Source: Zea mays
Taxonomy: Eukaryota; Streptophyta; Magnoliopsida; Poales; Poaceae
Assembly: GCF_902167145.1 (NCBI RefSeq)
Contig: NC_050100.1
Coordinates: 201,165,974-201,229,973 of the forward strand
Length of the DNA stretch: 64,000 bases
Direction of reading: 5' to 3'
Part shown: piece by piece, positions 10,301 through 21,774 of the stretch
How positions within the stretch are numbered: position 1 is the stretch's first letter
Layout of the letters: the number at the start of each line of letters is the position of its first letter
Position numbers and translations under genes: made by a program
The notes under the pieces: generated by a model
What the model was told of the DNA's origin: nothing
What the model saw: the letters and a program-made list of their open reading frames with translations, nothing else
The model's database searches: none

Positions 10301-11159
10301 CTGTAACACCTCAGGTGTTACCATGACTAGGGCACATCTATGCACTAATGACTATGATCACATGTGGAAGAAACTTAAGGAACAAAGTGTAAGAGCCTTG
10401 GAGGCTAGGTTTTAACCAAGAGATGTGAATGACCAAAAGCATTACCCTAGTGGTGTGCAATTATCACTTTGGACAAGGGGGGAGTAAACCCTAGACCTCT
10501 CTTGAACCCTATCTCCTAAGCACCTTGGTTAAAGGGGAGAGTTTAAGCAAAGGTGCAAGTCATGACCAAACCTTTGGCACAAAGTTAAGTAACTTATTAA
10601 CCTACAATTATAGAGAGGAAACATTGCTAAAAGACCCCTTAAGAAACCCCAAATCCATTCCCTAAGTAGAGAAAGAGCTAGAGCTCTCTAATTCTCTCTA
10701 AGTCAAAAACTACACCTAATCTAAAGATCCACCGTGTTCACCTTGAAGATGGCACCAAAACCACTTAAGTTCTATACCAAAAATGTGGCATACCACCTAG
10801 GGCACCCCCTGGAAAAAGTTGAGACCGAGACCTTGACGTTTGACATGGCTTGGCATCACTTTTGTCGCACAACGGGCAGGGGGACAAGCCAGATTTGGTG
10901 TCCACATATCTTCTGACCCAGGGCTTATCTTCCCTTGGAACTCACATATGAGAGATAGCCATAGGTGCCAGGAAGAGGTCTGCGCCGGATTTTTGCCAAG
11001 AGTCGCACGTTTGCGATCTCAGTAGGCGTTTAAACACGGGCATATGAACACTTCCACGTGTTCGACGCGTTCTGCGCGCGCCAGAGCACGCCCGCGCCCG
11101 ACCTCGCGTGCCCCGCGTCGCGCCAAAGGCCAGCCGACGCCATGGCCCGCGCCCGCGCC

Positions 11160-11166
11160 TATATAA
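11160..11166 (+). promoter_or_regulatory. TATA box of the Tekay-like 3' LTR
   Basis: TATATAA at the position corresponding to 632-638 of the 5' LTR. The base after the box region has changed (ATG to ACG). Confidence 0.55.
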
Positions 11167-14100
11167 CGCCCAGTGACCTTAACCGTACCCTTCCGTGCAC
11201 GCTCAACCTCACCGGAGCTCAAACTCACCGGCGTTTGCCCGTGCACGGCGTGTCCGCGGCCACCCGAGCCCTTGCCACCGTAGACCGGCCAACCAAGCCT
11301 TTCCCAACCCTGTCCGACCCTCGGAGAGGACTAAGCACACCTCGGTGAAGCTCCCCGAGCAAGGAATCGAAGTTTGCTTCGCCGGAGAGGCCAGTCCACG
11401 GTCGCTGGACTCCCTCCGACCGCCGGCGAGCGTAGACCGGGTAAGCCACTGCGCCATTTTTTGATTCAATGCACAGATAGCCTCTACATCACCCTGTGAA
11501 GCTCACCGTGCCATTGGATTGAACTAGATCGCCCTTTATTGGCCGGCACACCCGCCGCCGACGAGAACTCCCGCCTACGCACGTGGACCGAGCGATTCCG
11601 GCCATCCCCTCCGTCGAGCCGTACATCGTTGTGACCGCTAGAGCCTCCCCGAGCCAACCCCGCCCCTCGCCGGACCTCTCTCACCGTCAGTAAGCCGCGC
11701 CGCCCTTTTCTTTCCCGCGGATACTGTTTACATTAGGGGAAGGACCTCGGGGAAGAAGGAAAGGTCAGGGGGATTTTTGAACTGTCAGTGACTCAGGGGA
11801 ATAGTGGCGCAGGGTAGATTTGAGTGGGTTGATTTGGATTAAACCCAGGGTCCTCGGCGCAAAGTAGTTTTCCAGGAAACCTTTATTAAATCTGATTTAA
11901 ATTTTGAACAGAACTTGAATAATTCATAACTTCTGTTTTATTCATCCAAATTTAGTCAAACCAATTTTGTGAGACTTAAAATAATGTAAACTGCTTAGGA
12001 AAAATATAAAACCCTTATGTACTACAGAAAACTTTAGGGTTCTGATTTAATTATTGTTTTGACCAAAAGCTAAATAATAGGAATAAAAATAGTTGCACTA
12101 TTTGACTAAGGTTAGGAAAATTTGGAGAAGTTTATGTCCACCTACTAACCTGTTTAAAAATGCTAAATCTCTGTGTCCACCCCATTAAGTTAGTTTTTGC
12201 CATTTATTTTACGATATGCTTAAGGTTAGAAAAATAGAAAAGGTGATTTAAATAATGAACCAGGGGGTACTCCTATTTTTGTTAGGGTACTTATTCAGTG
12301 TAGTTCACTAGAAAAATCTATGATACCCTGGTTTAGTATAAAATAAATAGGATACCTTTTATTTTAAGAAAACAAGAAAAACTTAGAAAAACCCTACAAA
12401 AATAACCCCAAGGTGAAAACACCCCAGCCCTTGGGATAGTTAATGTTTTGTTATTAAGAACTTAGGAAAAATATGAAATCTGCTGTTTGACATTTTTCAA
12501 ATAACAATGTAGTAGAAAGTGCCTTTTTGGCATTAAACTTTAGAAAATCATAACTAAATAACCATCCCTTAGCTTTCTGTGATCTTTGGCACAGAAGCCT
12601 ATTATTACTGTTAAATGCCAACAAAAATAACCCTTAGGACAGAATCCACTTCTAATTAAGAGTTGTAGTGCAAAGTGGCCCATTTTACACAACTCTTGTT
12701 ATTTTTGTCTAGAGCATAGCCTGTTTCAATTGAACCTCAAAGTCCTAGGACAAGCTATAATGACCAATGGCAACCCACTGTAATTTTTACAAAAGTTTTG
12801 GAAAAAGTTAAACCAATGTTGTAGTTCAAACCTCCACTAGAAGTCATAAATAGAAAATAAAGAAAGGAAAACGAATAATGGAAAATGGTGTCATCCTAAA
12901 ACCCTTTGTAAATTGTCCACTGAAATATATAAAGGAAATACCAATCCACTATGCCTATCTCTAACAAGACCTAAACCTAGAGTGATAAGCATAAACCACT
13001 AAAAGCCACGTATGACCCAGAAACCCTAAGTTACTCATTAACTTAGTTTTCCTTCCTTTAGCATGATGTTATTAAAATCCTACATAATCCTGACATACAT
13101 GTTCATTGCATTTCGATAGACTGTAACCTCGCTGACGGGGAGTATGTCCTCGTGCCGGAGCAAGGAGCTGCTCAGGAGGTAGCCCCGGATCCAGCACCCG
13201 AGCCTGCACCAGAGGATCTGCCTACCACAGCCTTGGAAGGCAAGCCCCGGTTTATGCATAACCTATTATTTATGCTATTTTAATATACTTAATGATTGTA
13301 GGATTGATTGTGCACTTAAGTGTAGGAGTTGTTTGAAACCCTAGTTGCATGATCTCAGGAATCCCATTGAGATGAATACTAGAATGCTAAGTCGAGTAGC
13401 TGCTTTATTCCTTAGGATCTCGGTAGAAGTCGAGTGATTTTTCTAGCACTCGCGCGAGGTCAGGAAATTGGTTGTATCCACTTTCTTCTCATAATGATGC
13501 TGGGTTGTGGACAACAATCCATGGGGGTTGGTTGTCCATGGGATGAAAATTGGAATAAGGATTAAGGTGTGGTACAGTGTGTCAAGCGTTTGAACGTACT
13601 AAACACATACCGAGAAATATGGTAAATCGGTAAGCCTAGTACCTGAGTGAACCTGCCCGCAGATTGCCCTCCTCACGCGACCTGAGACGTGGTCTCCCAT
13701 TCTGGTTATGGTGGGTACAAGTGCGGTCACTGCACGACGGCAGTCGGGGTCAGTGAGGCATTGTACGCCAAGGCGGTGAGCCCCTTTCTGTTGCCAGGGA
13801 ACCGATGGGGACAGTTGATGTGTGTGGGGACGGAGTGCCCCTACATGTCGTGTGTTTAGGTTTACCTTGCAAGGATGAAAACTCGATTTGAATCGTCTGC
13901 TTCTCGCAGCTAATGAGACTGCTTGATCCATGCTGCTACATTGAGTAACAAGTGGAATTATGATGAGATGATACAAGATGTTGATTGCTAAAAATGTTTG
14001 CTACTATGTATGAGTAGATAGTACATCTGTAGCCTTAAGAGAGTCACACTTAATTTGACAAAGTTAAAAACTTGATTTAGAAACTCAGCTAGTGCTTTTG

Positions 14101-14105
14101 GCAAC
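14101..14105 (+). repeat. Left target-site duplication of the copia element
   Basis: GCAAC immediately before the copia LTR, repeated at 23036-23040. The intact target in the other Tekay-like LTR reads GCAGC at about 3494, so one base differs. Confidence 0.95.
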
Positions 14106-14348
14106 TGAAAGGGAAATGTGCCTTTGGGCCATTTCTAAGTATTTTGGTGATTAAGTGCCAACACAAGTGCTTAAATGTGAATCTATGCCCATGGATGAAC
14201 AAAGTGCAAATCACAAGTAAAGGTATGTTTCTAAGCCTTAGTACATTGGTTTTGTGTACTAATATATTTGTCTAAGTGTTAGAAACAGAGAGAAGAAGAA
14301 AAGGAGAATGTTGGCTGTGTACAGCCAACAGGCTGTTTCGGTCTGGGG

Positions 14349-14698
14349 CACCGGACTGTCCGGTGGTGCACCGGACAGTGTCCGGTGCGCCAGGCTGCCT
14401 TGACCTGAAGACGCCGCTCTCGGGAATTTGCCGACGGCGTACGGCTAAAATTCACCGGACTGTCCGGTGTGCACCGGACTGTCCGGTGAGCCAATGGTCG
14501 GCTGGGCCAACGGTCGGCCGCGCAATCTGCGCGCGACACGTGGTCTGGCCAACGGTCGGAAGGAGGCACCGGACTGTCCGGTGTGCACCGGACTGTCCGG
14601 TGCGCCAGATCTGCAACGGTCGGCAACGGTCGGCTGCGCCTGGTAAGGAAAGAAATCGGGCACCGGACAGTGTCCGGTGTGCACCGGACTGTCCGGTG
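14349..14698 (+). repeat. Eight palindromes in the copia U3 (enhancer-like cluster)
   Basis: Six copies of CACCGGACTGTCCGGTG (8-bp arms, 1-bp centre) at 14349, 14453, 14472, 14567, 14586 and 14682, and two of CACCGGACAGTGTCCGGTG (9-bp arms) at 14369 and 14661, mostly in pairs 19 bp apart. Together they lie 70-420 bp upstream of the TATA box. CGGTCGG and related motifs fill the gaps. Such arrays may bind a dimeric factor or form cruciforms; this is an inference. Confidence 0.85.
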
Positions 14699-14766
14699 CG
14701 CCCGACGACACAAGGCAAGGATGGCCTTCCAGATTTGTTCTCAACGGCTCCTAGCTACCTTGGGGC

Positions 14767-14774
14767 TATAAAAG
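14767..14774 (+). promoter_or_regulatory. TATA box of the copia 5' LTR
   Basis: TATAAAAG downstream of the palindrome cluster, repeated at 22455-22462 in the 3' LTR. Confidence 0.8.
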
Positions 14775-15349
14775 GGACCCCTAGGCGCATGGAGGAGGAC
14801 ACCAAGCATTCCTTGAGCACTCTTGATCACTCACACATCAATCTTGCGCACTTGTTTGACATTCTAGTGAATTGAGCTCCGTTCTAGTGTGCTAGTCTCT
14901 TGAGCTCAAGTCTGGGTCTTGTGTGCGTATTCGCTGTGATCTTTGTGTCGTGTGTGAGTTGCTAATCCCTCCCTTGCTCCGTGATTCTCTGTGAACATCT
15001 TTTGTAAGGGCGAGAGGCTCCAAGTTGTGGAGATTCCTCGCAAACGGGATTGAAGAAAGAAAAGCAAGAACACCGTGGTATTCAAGTTGATCATTGGATC
15101 ACTTGAGAGGAGTTGAGTGCAACTCTCGTCTGTTGGGACGCCACAACGTGGAGTAGGCAAGTTTTGTACTTGGCCGAACCACGGGATAACCACCGTGTCA
15201 TCTCTGTGATTGATTTCTTGTGGTTATTATGTTTTGACTCCTCTCTAGCCACTTGGCCATAATTGTGCTAACACTTAACAAGTTTTTGTGGCTTAAGTTT
15301 TGAAGTTTTACAGGATCACCTATTCACCCCCCCTCTAGGTGCTCTCAAT

Positions 15350-15361
15350 TGGTATCAGAGC
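15350..15361 (+). promoter_or_regulatory. Primer-binding site of the copia element, Met-tRNA type
   Basis: TGGTATCAGAGC two bases after the LTR end, complementary to initiator Met-tRNA. Only 35 bp separate it from the gag ATG. Confidence 0.93.
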
Positions 15362-15396
15362 CGTTCTCTTCAAGAAGGGACTAATCGCCCGAAGAG

Positions 15397-17772
15397 ATGG
15401 ATCCTAAGGGAAAGGGGATGGTGGTCGACAACAACGAGAAGGAGTCCATCTTCAACGAGCCGAAGAATGACAAGTCTACCGACTTGGGCTCAAGCCACAA
15501 GCGCAAAGAAGGGAAGAAGAAGAAGACAAGGCGCATCAAGGAGATCGTCTACTACGACAGCGACGAATCCTCTTCTTCCCAAAAGGACGACGAAAACGAC
15601 TACAGGAAGACGGTCAATTCGAACTTTTCATTTGATTATTCTCGTATTCCACATAGTTCGAATTCGCATCTGCTTTCCATTCCTCTTGGCAAACCTCCAC
15701 ACTTTGATGGGGAGGACTACGGATTTTGGAGTCACAAAATGCGTAGTCATTTATTCTCTCTCCATCCAAGCATATGGGAGATTGTAGAAAATGGAATGAA
15801 ATTTGATAGCTCGGATAGCCCTATGTTTATTAATGAACAGATTCATAAGAATGCACAAGCTACTACTGTGTTGCTAGCATCTTTGTGCAGGGACGAGTAC
15901 AATAAGGTGAGCGGCTTGGACAATGCCAAGCAGATATGGGACACCCTCAAGATCTCTCACGAGGGGAACGACATCACCATGCTCACTAAAATGGAGTTGG
16001 TGGAGGGCGAGCTTGGAAGGTTTGCGATGATAAGGGGCGAGGAGCCAACCCAAACATACAACCGGCTCAAGACCCTTATCAACAAAATAAGGAGCTATGG
16101 AAGCACGCGATGGACGGATCACGACGTCGTCCGCCTAATGCTAAGGTCATTTACCGTTCTTGATCCTCACTTGGTGAACAACATTCGTGAAAATCCTAGG
16201 TACATCAAGATGTCGCCCGAAGAAATTCTTGGAAAATTTGTGAGCGGGCGAATGATGATCAAGGAGGCGAGGTACGTGGACGACGCGTTGAATGGCCCAA
16301 TCCATGAGCCTCAACCCATTGCTCTCAAGACAACAAGGAGCAAGGAGGCACTACCCAGCAAGGTGGCGCAAATTGAGGCGGCCGGTCTTAATGATGAAGA
16401 GATGGCCCTCATCATCAAAAGATTCAAGACGGCACTAAAAGGTCGCAAGGGATAGCCAAGCAAGACTAAGACCAAGGGAAAGCGATCATGCTTCAAATGC
16501 GGTAAGCTTGGTCATTTTATTGCTAACTGTCCCGACAATGATAGTGATCAGGAACACGGGAGCAAGAGGGAAAAGAAGAAGCATTACAAGAAGGCCAAGG
16601 GCGAGGCACATATCGGAAAGGAGTGGGATTCGGATTGCTCCTCCTCCGACTCCGACAATGAAGGACTCGCCGCCACTGCCTTCAACAAGTCATCCCTCTT
16701 CCCCAACGAGCGTCACACATGCCTTATGGCAAGGGAGAAGAAGGTATGTAATCAAAACAATGTCACTTATGATTCTTCCAGTGATGATGAGTCTAGTGAT
16801 GATGAAATAGATTACTCTAGTTTGTTCAAGGGATTGGATAGAACTAAAGTAGATAAAATTAATGAATTGATTGATGCCTTGAATGAAAAAGATAGACTCT
16901 TAGAAAAACAAGAGGACCTTTTGTATGAAGAGCATGACAAATTTGTAGAGGCACAAAAGTCTTATGCCTTAGAAGTTAAAAGAAATGAAGTGCTTTCTAG
17001 TGAACTATCTTCTTGTCATGAAACCATTGCTACTTTAAAGAGTGTTAATGATGACTTAAATGCTAAAGTAGCTAGTAAATCTAATTCTTGTGTAGAACAT
17101 GTTGAGATTTGCACTAAGTGTAAAGATTTCGATGTTGATACTTGTAGTGATCATTTAGTTTCAATTTCTAAATTAACTGAGGAATTGGCTAGTCTTAATG
17201 CCCAACTTAAGACTAGCAAGAATGAATTTGATAAACTAAAATTTGCAAGGGATGCCTACACGATCGGTAGACACCCCTCAATTAAGGATGGACTTGGCTT
17301 CAAGAGGGAAGCCAAGAACTTAACAAGCCATAAGGCTCTCATTCCCGCTAAGGAGAAAGGGAAGGCCCCTATGGCTACTAGTGCTAAAAAGAACCATGCC
17401 TTTTTGTATCATGATAGGAGACAAACTAGAAATGCTTATAGGAGTTATAATGCTTATGATGATTTTGACTCTCATGCTATGTTTGCTTCTAGTTCTTCAT
17501 ATGTGCATGATAGAAATGTTGGTAGAAGGGATGTTGTTCATAATATGCCTAGGAGAAATGTTGTTAATATTCCTAGGAAAGTTAATGAGCCTTCTACAAT
17601 ATATCATGCTTTGAATGCTTCCTTTGCAATTTGTAGAAAGGATAGAAAAGTAATTGCTAGGAAGTTAGGGGCAAAATGCAAGGGTGATAGAACTTGCATT
17701 TGGGTCCCTAAGGAAATTGTGACTAACCTTGTAGGACCCAACATGAGTTGGGTACCTAAAACGCAAGCCTAA
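15397..17772 (+). pseudogene. gag of the copia element, one premature TAG
   Basis: The ATG at 15397 opens a 352-codon frame that ends at TAG 16453-16455 and then continues in the same frame to TAA 17770-17772. The N-terminal part is Lys/Glu/Ser-rich. Residues about 90-300 are the copia-type Gag core (KPPHFDGEDYGFWSHKM, LKISHEGND). Just after the stop comes the CCHC knuckle at 16489-16530 (CFKCGKLGHFIANC), then an acidic Ser/Asp stretch (around 16780-16810) and a long Lys/Glu-rich, coiled-coil-like region as is usual for the large Gags of the SIRE/Maximus lineage. If the TAG is not read through, the product lacks its RNA-binding knuckle. Pol lies in the +1 frame after a 27-nt overlap. Stop readthrough or complementation by other copies remains possible. 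Confidence 0.88.
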
Positions 17773-17779
17773 ATTTGCC

Positions 17780-20700
17780 TTGCAGGTTTATGCATCCGGG
17801 GGTTCAAGCTGGATTATCGACAGCGGATGCACAAACCATATGACGGGGGAGAAGAAGATGTTCACCTCCTACGTCAAGAATAAGGATTCCCAAGATTCAA
17901 TCATATTCGGTGATGGGAATCAAGGCAAGGTAAAAGGGTTAGGTAAAATTGCAATTTCTAATGAGCACTCTTTCTCTAATGTGTTTTTAGTAGAGTCTCT
18001 AGGATATAATTTACTATCTGTTAGTCAATTATGCAATATGGGATATAACTGTCTATTTACTAATGTAGATGTGTCTGTCTTTAGAAGAAGTGATGGTTCA
18101 CTAGCTTTTAAGGGTGTATTAGACGGCAAACTTTATTTAGTTGATTTTGCAAAAGAAGAAGTCGGTCTAGATGCATGCTTAATAGCTAAGACTAGCATGG
18201 GCTGGCTGTGGCATCGCCGCTTAGCACATGTGGGGATGAAGAACCTTCACAAGCTTCTAAAGGGAGAACATGTGATAGGTCTGACTAACGTGCAATTCGA
18301 AAAAGATAGACCTTGTGCAGCTTGTCAAACAGGTAAACAAGTGGGAGGAGCGCATCACAGCAAGAATGTGATGACCACCTCAAGACCTCTGGAGCTGCTG
18401 CATATGGACCTCTTCGGACCCGTCGCCTATCTGAGCATAGGAGGAAGTAAGTATGGTCTAGTTATTGTTGATGACTTTTCCCGCTTCACTTGGGTGTTCT
18501 TTTTGCAGGATAAGTCTGAAACCCAAGGGACCCTCAAGCGCTTCCTCAGGAGAGCTCAAAATGAGTTTGAGCTCAAGGTGAAGAAGATAAGGAGCGACAA
18601 CGGGTCCGAGTTCAAGAACCTTCAAGTGGAGGAGTTCCTTGAAGAGGAAGGGATCAAGCACGAGTTCTCCGCTCCCTACACACCACAGCAAAATGGTGTG
18701 GTAGAGAGGAAGAATAGGACGCTCATCGACATGGCGAGGACGATGCTAGGAGAGTTCAAGAGCCCCGAGTGCTTTTGGACGGAAGCCGTGAACACGGCTT
18801 GCCACGCCATCAACAGGGTCTACCTTCATCGCCTCCTCAAGAAGACGTCGTATGAGCTACTAACCGGTAACAAACCCAATGTATCCTACTTTCGTGTATT
18901 TGGGAGCAAGTGCTACATTCTAGTGAAGAAGGGTAGAAATTCTAAATTTGCTCCCAAAGCTGTAGAAGGGTTTTTGTTAGGTTATGACTCAAATACAAAG
19001 GCGTATAGAGTCTTCAACAAATCATCGGGTTTGGTTGAAGTCTCTAGCGACGTTGTATTTGATGAGACTAATGGCTCTCCAAGAGAGCAAGTTGTTGATT
19101 GTGATGATGTAGATAAAGAAGATGTTCCAACGGCCGCAATACGAACCATGGCGATTGGAGACGTTCGGCCACAGGAACAAGATGAACGAGATCAACCTTC
19201 TTCCTCAACAACGGTGCGTCCCCCAACTCAAGATGATGAACAGGTTCATCAACAGGAGGAACGTGATCAAGGGGGAGCACAAGATGATCATGTGATGGAG
19301 GAAGAAGTGGAACCAGCACCTCCAACCCAAGTTCGAGCGATGATTCAAAGGGATCATCCCGTCGACCAAATTCTGGGTGACATTAGCAAGGGAGTAACTA
19401 CTCGATCTCGATTAGTTAATTTTTGTGAGCATTACTCCTTTGTCTCTTCTATTGAGCCTTTCAGGGTAGAGGAGGCCTTGCTAGATCCGGACTGGGTGTT
19501 GGCCATGCAGGAGGAGCTCAACAACTTCAAGAGGAATGAAGTTTGGACACTGGTGCCTCGTCCGAAGCAAAATGTTGTGGGAACCAAGTGGGTGTTCCGC
19601 AACAAACAGGACGAGCACGGGGTGGTGACGAGAAACAAGGCTCGACTTGTGGCAAAAGGTTATGCCCAAGTCGCAGGTTTGGATTTCGAGGAGACTTTTG
19701 CTCCTGTGGCTAGGCTAGAATCAATTCGTATCTTGCTAGCATATGCCGCTCATCATTCCTTCAGGTTGTACCAAATGGATGTGAAGAGCGCTTTCCTCAA
19801 CGGGCCAATCAAGGAGGAGGTGTACGTGGAGCAACCCCCTGGCTTCGAGGATGAACGGTACCCCGACCATGTGTGTAAGCTCTCTAAGGCGCTCTATGGA
19901 CTTAAGCAAGCCCCAAGAGCATGGTATGAATGCCTTAGAGACTTTCTAATTGTTAATGCTTTCAAGGTTGGGAAAGCCGATCCAACTCTTTTTACAAAGA
20001 CATGTGATGGTGATTTGTTTGTGTGCCAAATTTATGTCGATGACATAATATTTGGCTCTACTAACCAAAAGTCTTGTGAAGAGTTTAGCAGGGTGATGAC
20101 GCAGAAATTCGAGATGTCGATGATGGGCGAGTTGAACTACTTCCTTGGGTTCCAAGTGAAGCAACTCAAGGACGGCACCTTCATCTCTCAAACGAAGTAC
20201 ACGCAAGATCTGCTGAAGCGGTTTGGGATGAAGGACGCCAAGCCCGCGAAGACTCCGATGGGAACCGACGGACACACCGACCTCAACAAAGGAGGTAAGT
20301 CCGTTGATCAAAAAGCATACTGGTCAATGATAGGGTCATTACTTTACTTATGTGCTAGTAGACCGGATCTTATGCTTAGCGTATGCATGTGTGCTAGATT
20401 TCAATCCGATCCTAAGGAGTGTCACTTAGTGGCGGTGAAGCGAATTTTGAGATATTTAGTTGCTACGCCTTGCTTCGGGCTCTGGTATCCAAAGGGGTCT
20501 ACCTTTGACTTGGTTGGATACTCAGATTCCGACTATGCTGGATGTAAGGTCGATAGGAAGAGCACATCGGGGACGTGCCAATTCTTAGGAAGGTCCCTGG
20601 TGTCATGGAATTCTAAGAAACAAACCTCCGTTGCCCTATCCACCGCTGAGGCCGAGTACGTTGCCGCAGGACAATGTTGCGCGCAACTACTTTGGATGAG

Positions 20701-20986
20701 GCAAACCCTCAGGGACTTTGGCTACAATCTGAGCAAAGTCCCACTCCTATGTGATAATGAGAGTGCTATCCGCATGGCGGAAAATCCTGTTGAGCACAGC
20801 CGCACAAAGCACATAGACATCCGGCATCACTTTTTGAGAGACCACCAGCAAAAGGGGGATATCGAAGTGTTTCATGTTAGCACCGAGAACCAGCTAGCCG
20901 ATATCTTTACCAAGCCTCTAGATGAGAAGACCTTTTGCAGGCTGTGTAGTGAGCTAAATGTCTTAGATTCGCGGAACTTGGATTGA
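17780..20986 (+). CDS. Pol of the copia element (PR-IN-RT-RNaseH), open over 1068 codons
   Basis: The frame has no ATG at its beginning. It is open from about 17743 and first gives a recognisable protein around the TTG at 17780, so expression needs a +1 shift (or splicing) from gag. Domains: protease with IIDSG at residues 12-16; integrase with the HHCC region ([22 protein letters not shown]), catalytic DLFGP, SDNGSEF and NGVVERKN; reverse transcriptase with [18 protein letters not shown] and YVDDIIFGS at residues 752-760; RNase H with [16 protein letters not shown] and CDNESA. The order PR-IN-RT-RNaseH defines Ty1/copia. Length is normal for the family and all catalytic residues I can check are present, so this Pol may be active. 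It acts inside virus-like particles and then in the nucleus. Confidence 0.93.
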   Translation: MQVYASGGSSWIIDSGCTNHMTGEKKMFTSYVKNKDSQDSIIFGDGNQGKVKGLGKIAISNEHSFSNVFLVESLGYNLLSVSQLCNMGYNCLFTNVDVSVFRRSDGSLAFKGVLDGKLYLVDFAKEEVGLDACLIAKTSMGWLWHRRLAHVGMKNLHKLLKGEHVIGLTNVQFEKDRPCAACQTGKQVGGAHHSKNVMTTSRPLELLHMDLFGPVAYLSIGGSKYGLVIVDDFSRFTWVFFLQDKSETQGTLKRFLRRAQNEFELKVKKIRSDNGSEFKNLQVEEFLEEEGIKHEFSAPYTPQQNGVVERKNRTLIDMARTMLGEFKSPECFWTEAVNTACHAINRVYLHRLLKKTSYELLTGNKPNVSYFRVFGSKCYILVKKGRNSKFAPKAVEGFLLGYDSNTKAYRVFNKSSGLVEVSSDVVFDETNGSPREQVVDCDDVDKEDVPTAAIRTMAIGDVRPQEQDERDQPSSSTTVRPPTQDDEQVHQQEERDQGGAQDDHVMEEEVEPAPPTQVRAMIQRDHPVDQILGDISKGVTTRSRLVNFCEHYSFVSSIEPFRVEEALLDPDWVLAMQEELNNFKRNEVWTLVPRPKQNVVGTKWVFRNKQDEHGVVTRNKARLVAKGYAQVAGLDFEETFAPVARLESIRILLAYAAHHSFRLYQMDVKSAFLNGPIKEEVYVEQPPGFEDERYPDHVCKLSKALYGLKQAPRAWYECLRDFLIVNAFKVGKADPTLFTKTCDGDLFVCQIYVDDIIFGSTNQKSCEEFSRVMTQKFEMSMMGELNYFLGFQVKQLKDGTFISQTKYTQDLLKRFGMKDAKPAKTPMGTDGHTDLNKGGKSVDQKAYWSMIGSLLYLCASRPDLMLSVCMCARFQSDPKECHLVAVKRILRYLVATPCFGLWYPKGSTFDLVGYSDSDYAGCKVDRKSTSGTCQFLGRSLVSWNSKKQTSVALSTAEAEYVAAGQCCAQLLWMRQTLRDFGYNLSKVPLLCDNESAIRMAENPVEHSRTKHIDIRHHFLRDHQQKGDIEVFHVSTENQLADIFTKPLDEKTFCRLCSELNVLDSRNLD

Positions 20987-21774
20987 ACTGTAGCATACAT
21001 GTGTTTATGCCTTTGATCATGTTCATTCTGCATTTTGTTGCTTATTGTGGTGCTCAAGTTGTACAAACACTTCCTGGACCTCACAAGTCCGGTGCAAAGT
21101 GATGCACAAGTTTAGGGGGGAGCTGTGTTACAACTTGACCCTTTGAGACTAACCATATGCTTGAGTTTGCTTGATTTAGTCTCGAAGGAGAATTGATAGG
21201 GAAAAGGTGGACTTGGACCATGAAAGACTTCCACTGCACTCCGATGAGAGGGTAACTTATTCCAAGTCCATCTAATGAACTCTTATTGCCATTTGCTCTT
21301 AATTGACGATTTTGGTGAGGCAATGGGGTTAAAGGGCCAAAGTTGATTCCGTTTTGGTGCTTGATGCCAAAGGGGGAGAAAATAAAGGCCAAAGCAATAA
21401 ATGGATCAGCTACCACTTGAGAGATTTGAAAATAGTAGAGTAGAGCTTTTGGTTTGTCAAAACTCTTGTATTGTCTCTTTTATCAAAAGTTGGTTTCTTG
21501 TGGGGAGAAATGTTGATTATGGGAAAAAGGGGGAGTTTTTTTGAAATCTTTGATCAATCTTTTTTGGAATGACTCTCGTTATGCTTCAACATGTGTGTTT
21601 GACTTAGAGATAGAGATTTGAGTTTGATTTGCAAAAACAAACCAAGTGGTGGCAAAGGATGATCCATATATGCCAAATTGAATCAAAATGAATTTGAGTT
21701 TTATTTGAAGTGATTTTGCACTTGTTCTAGTTGCTTTATGTTGTGTTGGCATAAATCACCAAAAAGGGGGAGAT
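20987..21774 (+). other. 3' spacer of the copia element with repeated polypurine-tract-like motifs
   Basis: 788 bp without a supported gene, typical of this lineage, in which some members carry an env-like ORF here; none is seen. Purine runs resembling the polypurine tract occur at 21114-21122, 21369-21382 and 21521-21535, besides the true one at 21761-21772. Confidence 0.7.
21761..21772 (+). promoter_or_regulatory. Polypurine tract of the copia element
   Basis: AAAAAGGGGGAG ends two bases before the 3' LTR start TGAAAGGG. Confidence 0.85.

Larger units (their letters stand above)
10302..14105 (+). repeat. 3' LTR of the Tekay-like element, left part
   Basis: Begins TGTAACACC, itself the left half of a small palindrome (TAACACC-TC-AGGTGTTA), and matches the 5' LTR in order and length up to the copia insertion. 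It ends with GCAAC at 14101-14105, the target duplication of the copia element. Differences from the 5' LTR are scattered substitutions and small indels, plus the extra ~50 bp near 13820-13890 and an extra ~30 bp near 12460-12490 (within the ttaagaac-ttag region). The GC-rich part, TATA box and splice-like sites are all kept. Confidence 0.93.
14106..15347 (+). repeat. 5' LTR of the copia element (1242 bp)
   Basis: Starts TGAAAGGG and ends GCTCTCA. U3 holds a perfect 10-bp inverted repeat with a GT spacer at 14309-14330, the palindrome cluster at 14349-14698, a G-box core CACGTG at 14537-14542 and a TATA box at 14767. The rest is R and U5 with no open frame worth calling. Compared with the 3' LTR I see substitutions near 14176, 14709 and 15130 and one missing 19-bp unit. 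Confidence 0.96.

Noticed and set aside
14349..14698. CRISPR-like array or CACTA transposon ends suggested by the CACCGG palindromes
   Set aside because: Spacers are not of regular length, the host is a plant, and the repeats lie inside a copia LTR with clear boundaries.
14276..14875. 199-codon frame across the copia U3 palindromes, also on the opposite strand and at 21945-22563
   Set aside because: It translates the CACCGGACTGTCCGGTG repeats; the same repetitive peptide appears in several frames. It is LTR promoter sequence.
15467..15787. Second-frame ORFs inside copia gag and pol
   Set aside because: Shadows of the real gag and pol frames, without conserved motifs.
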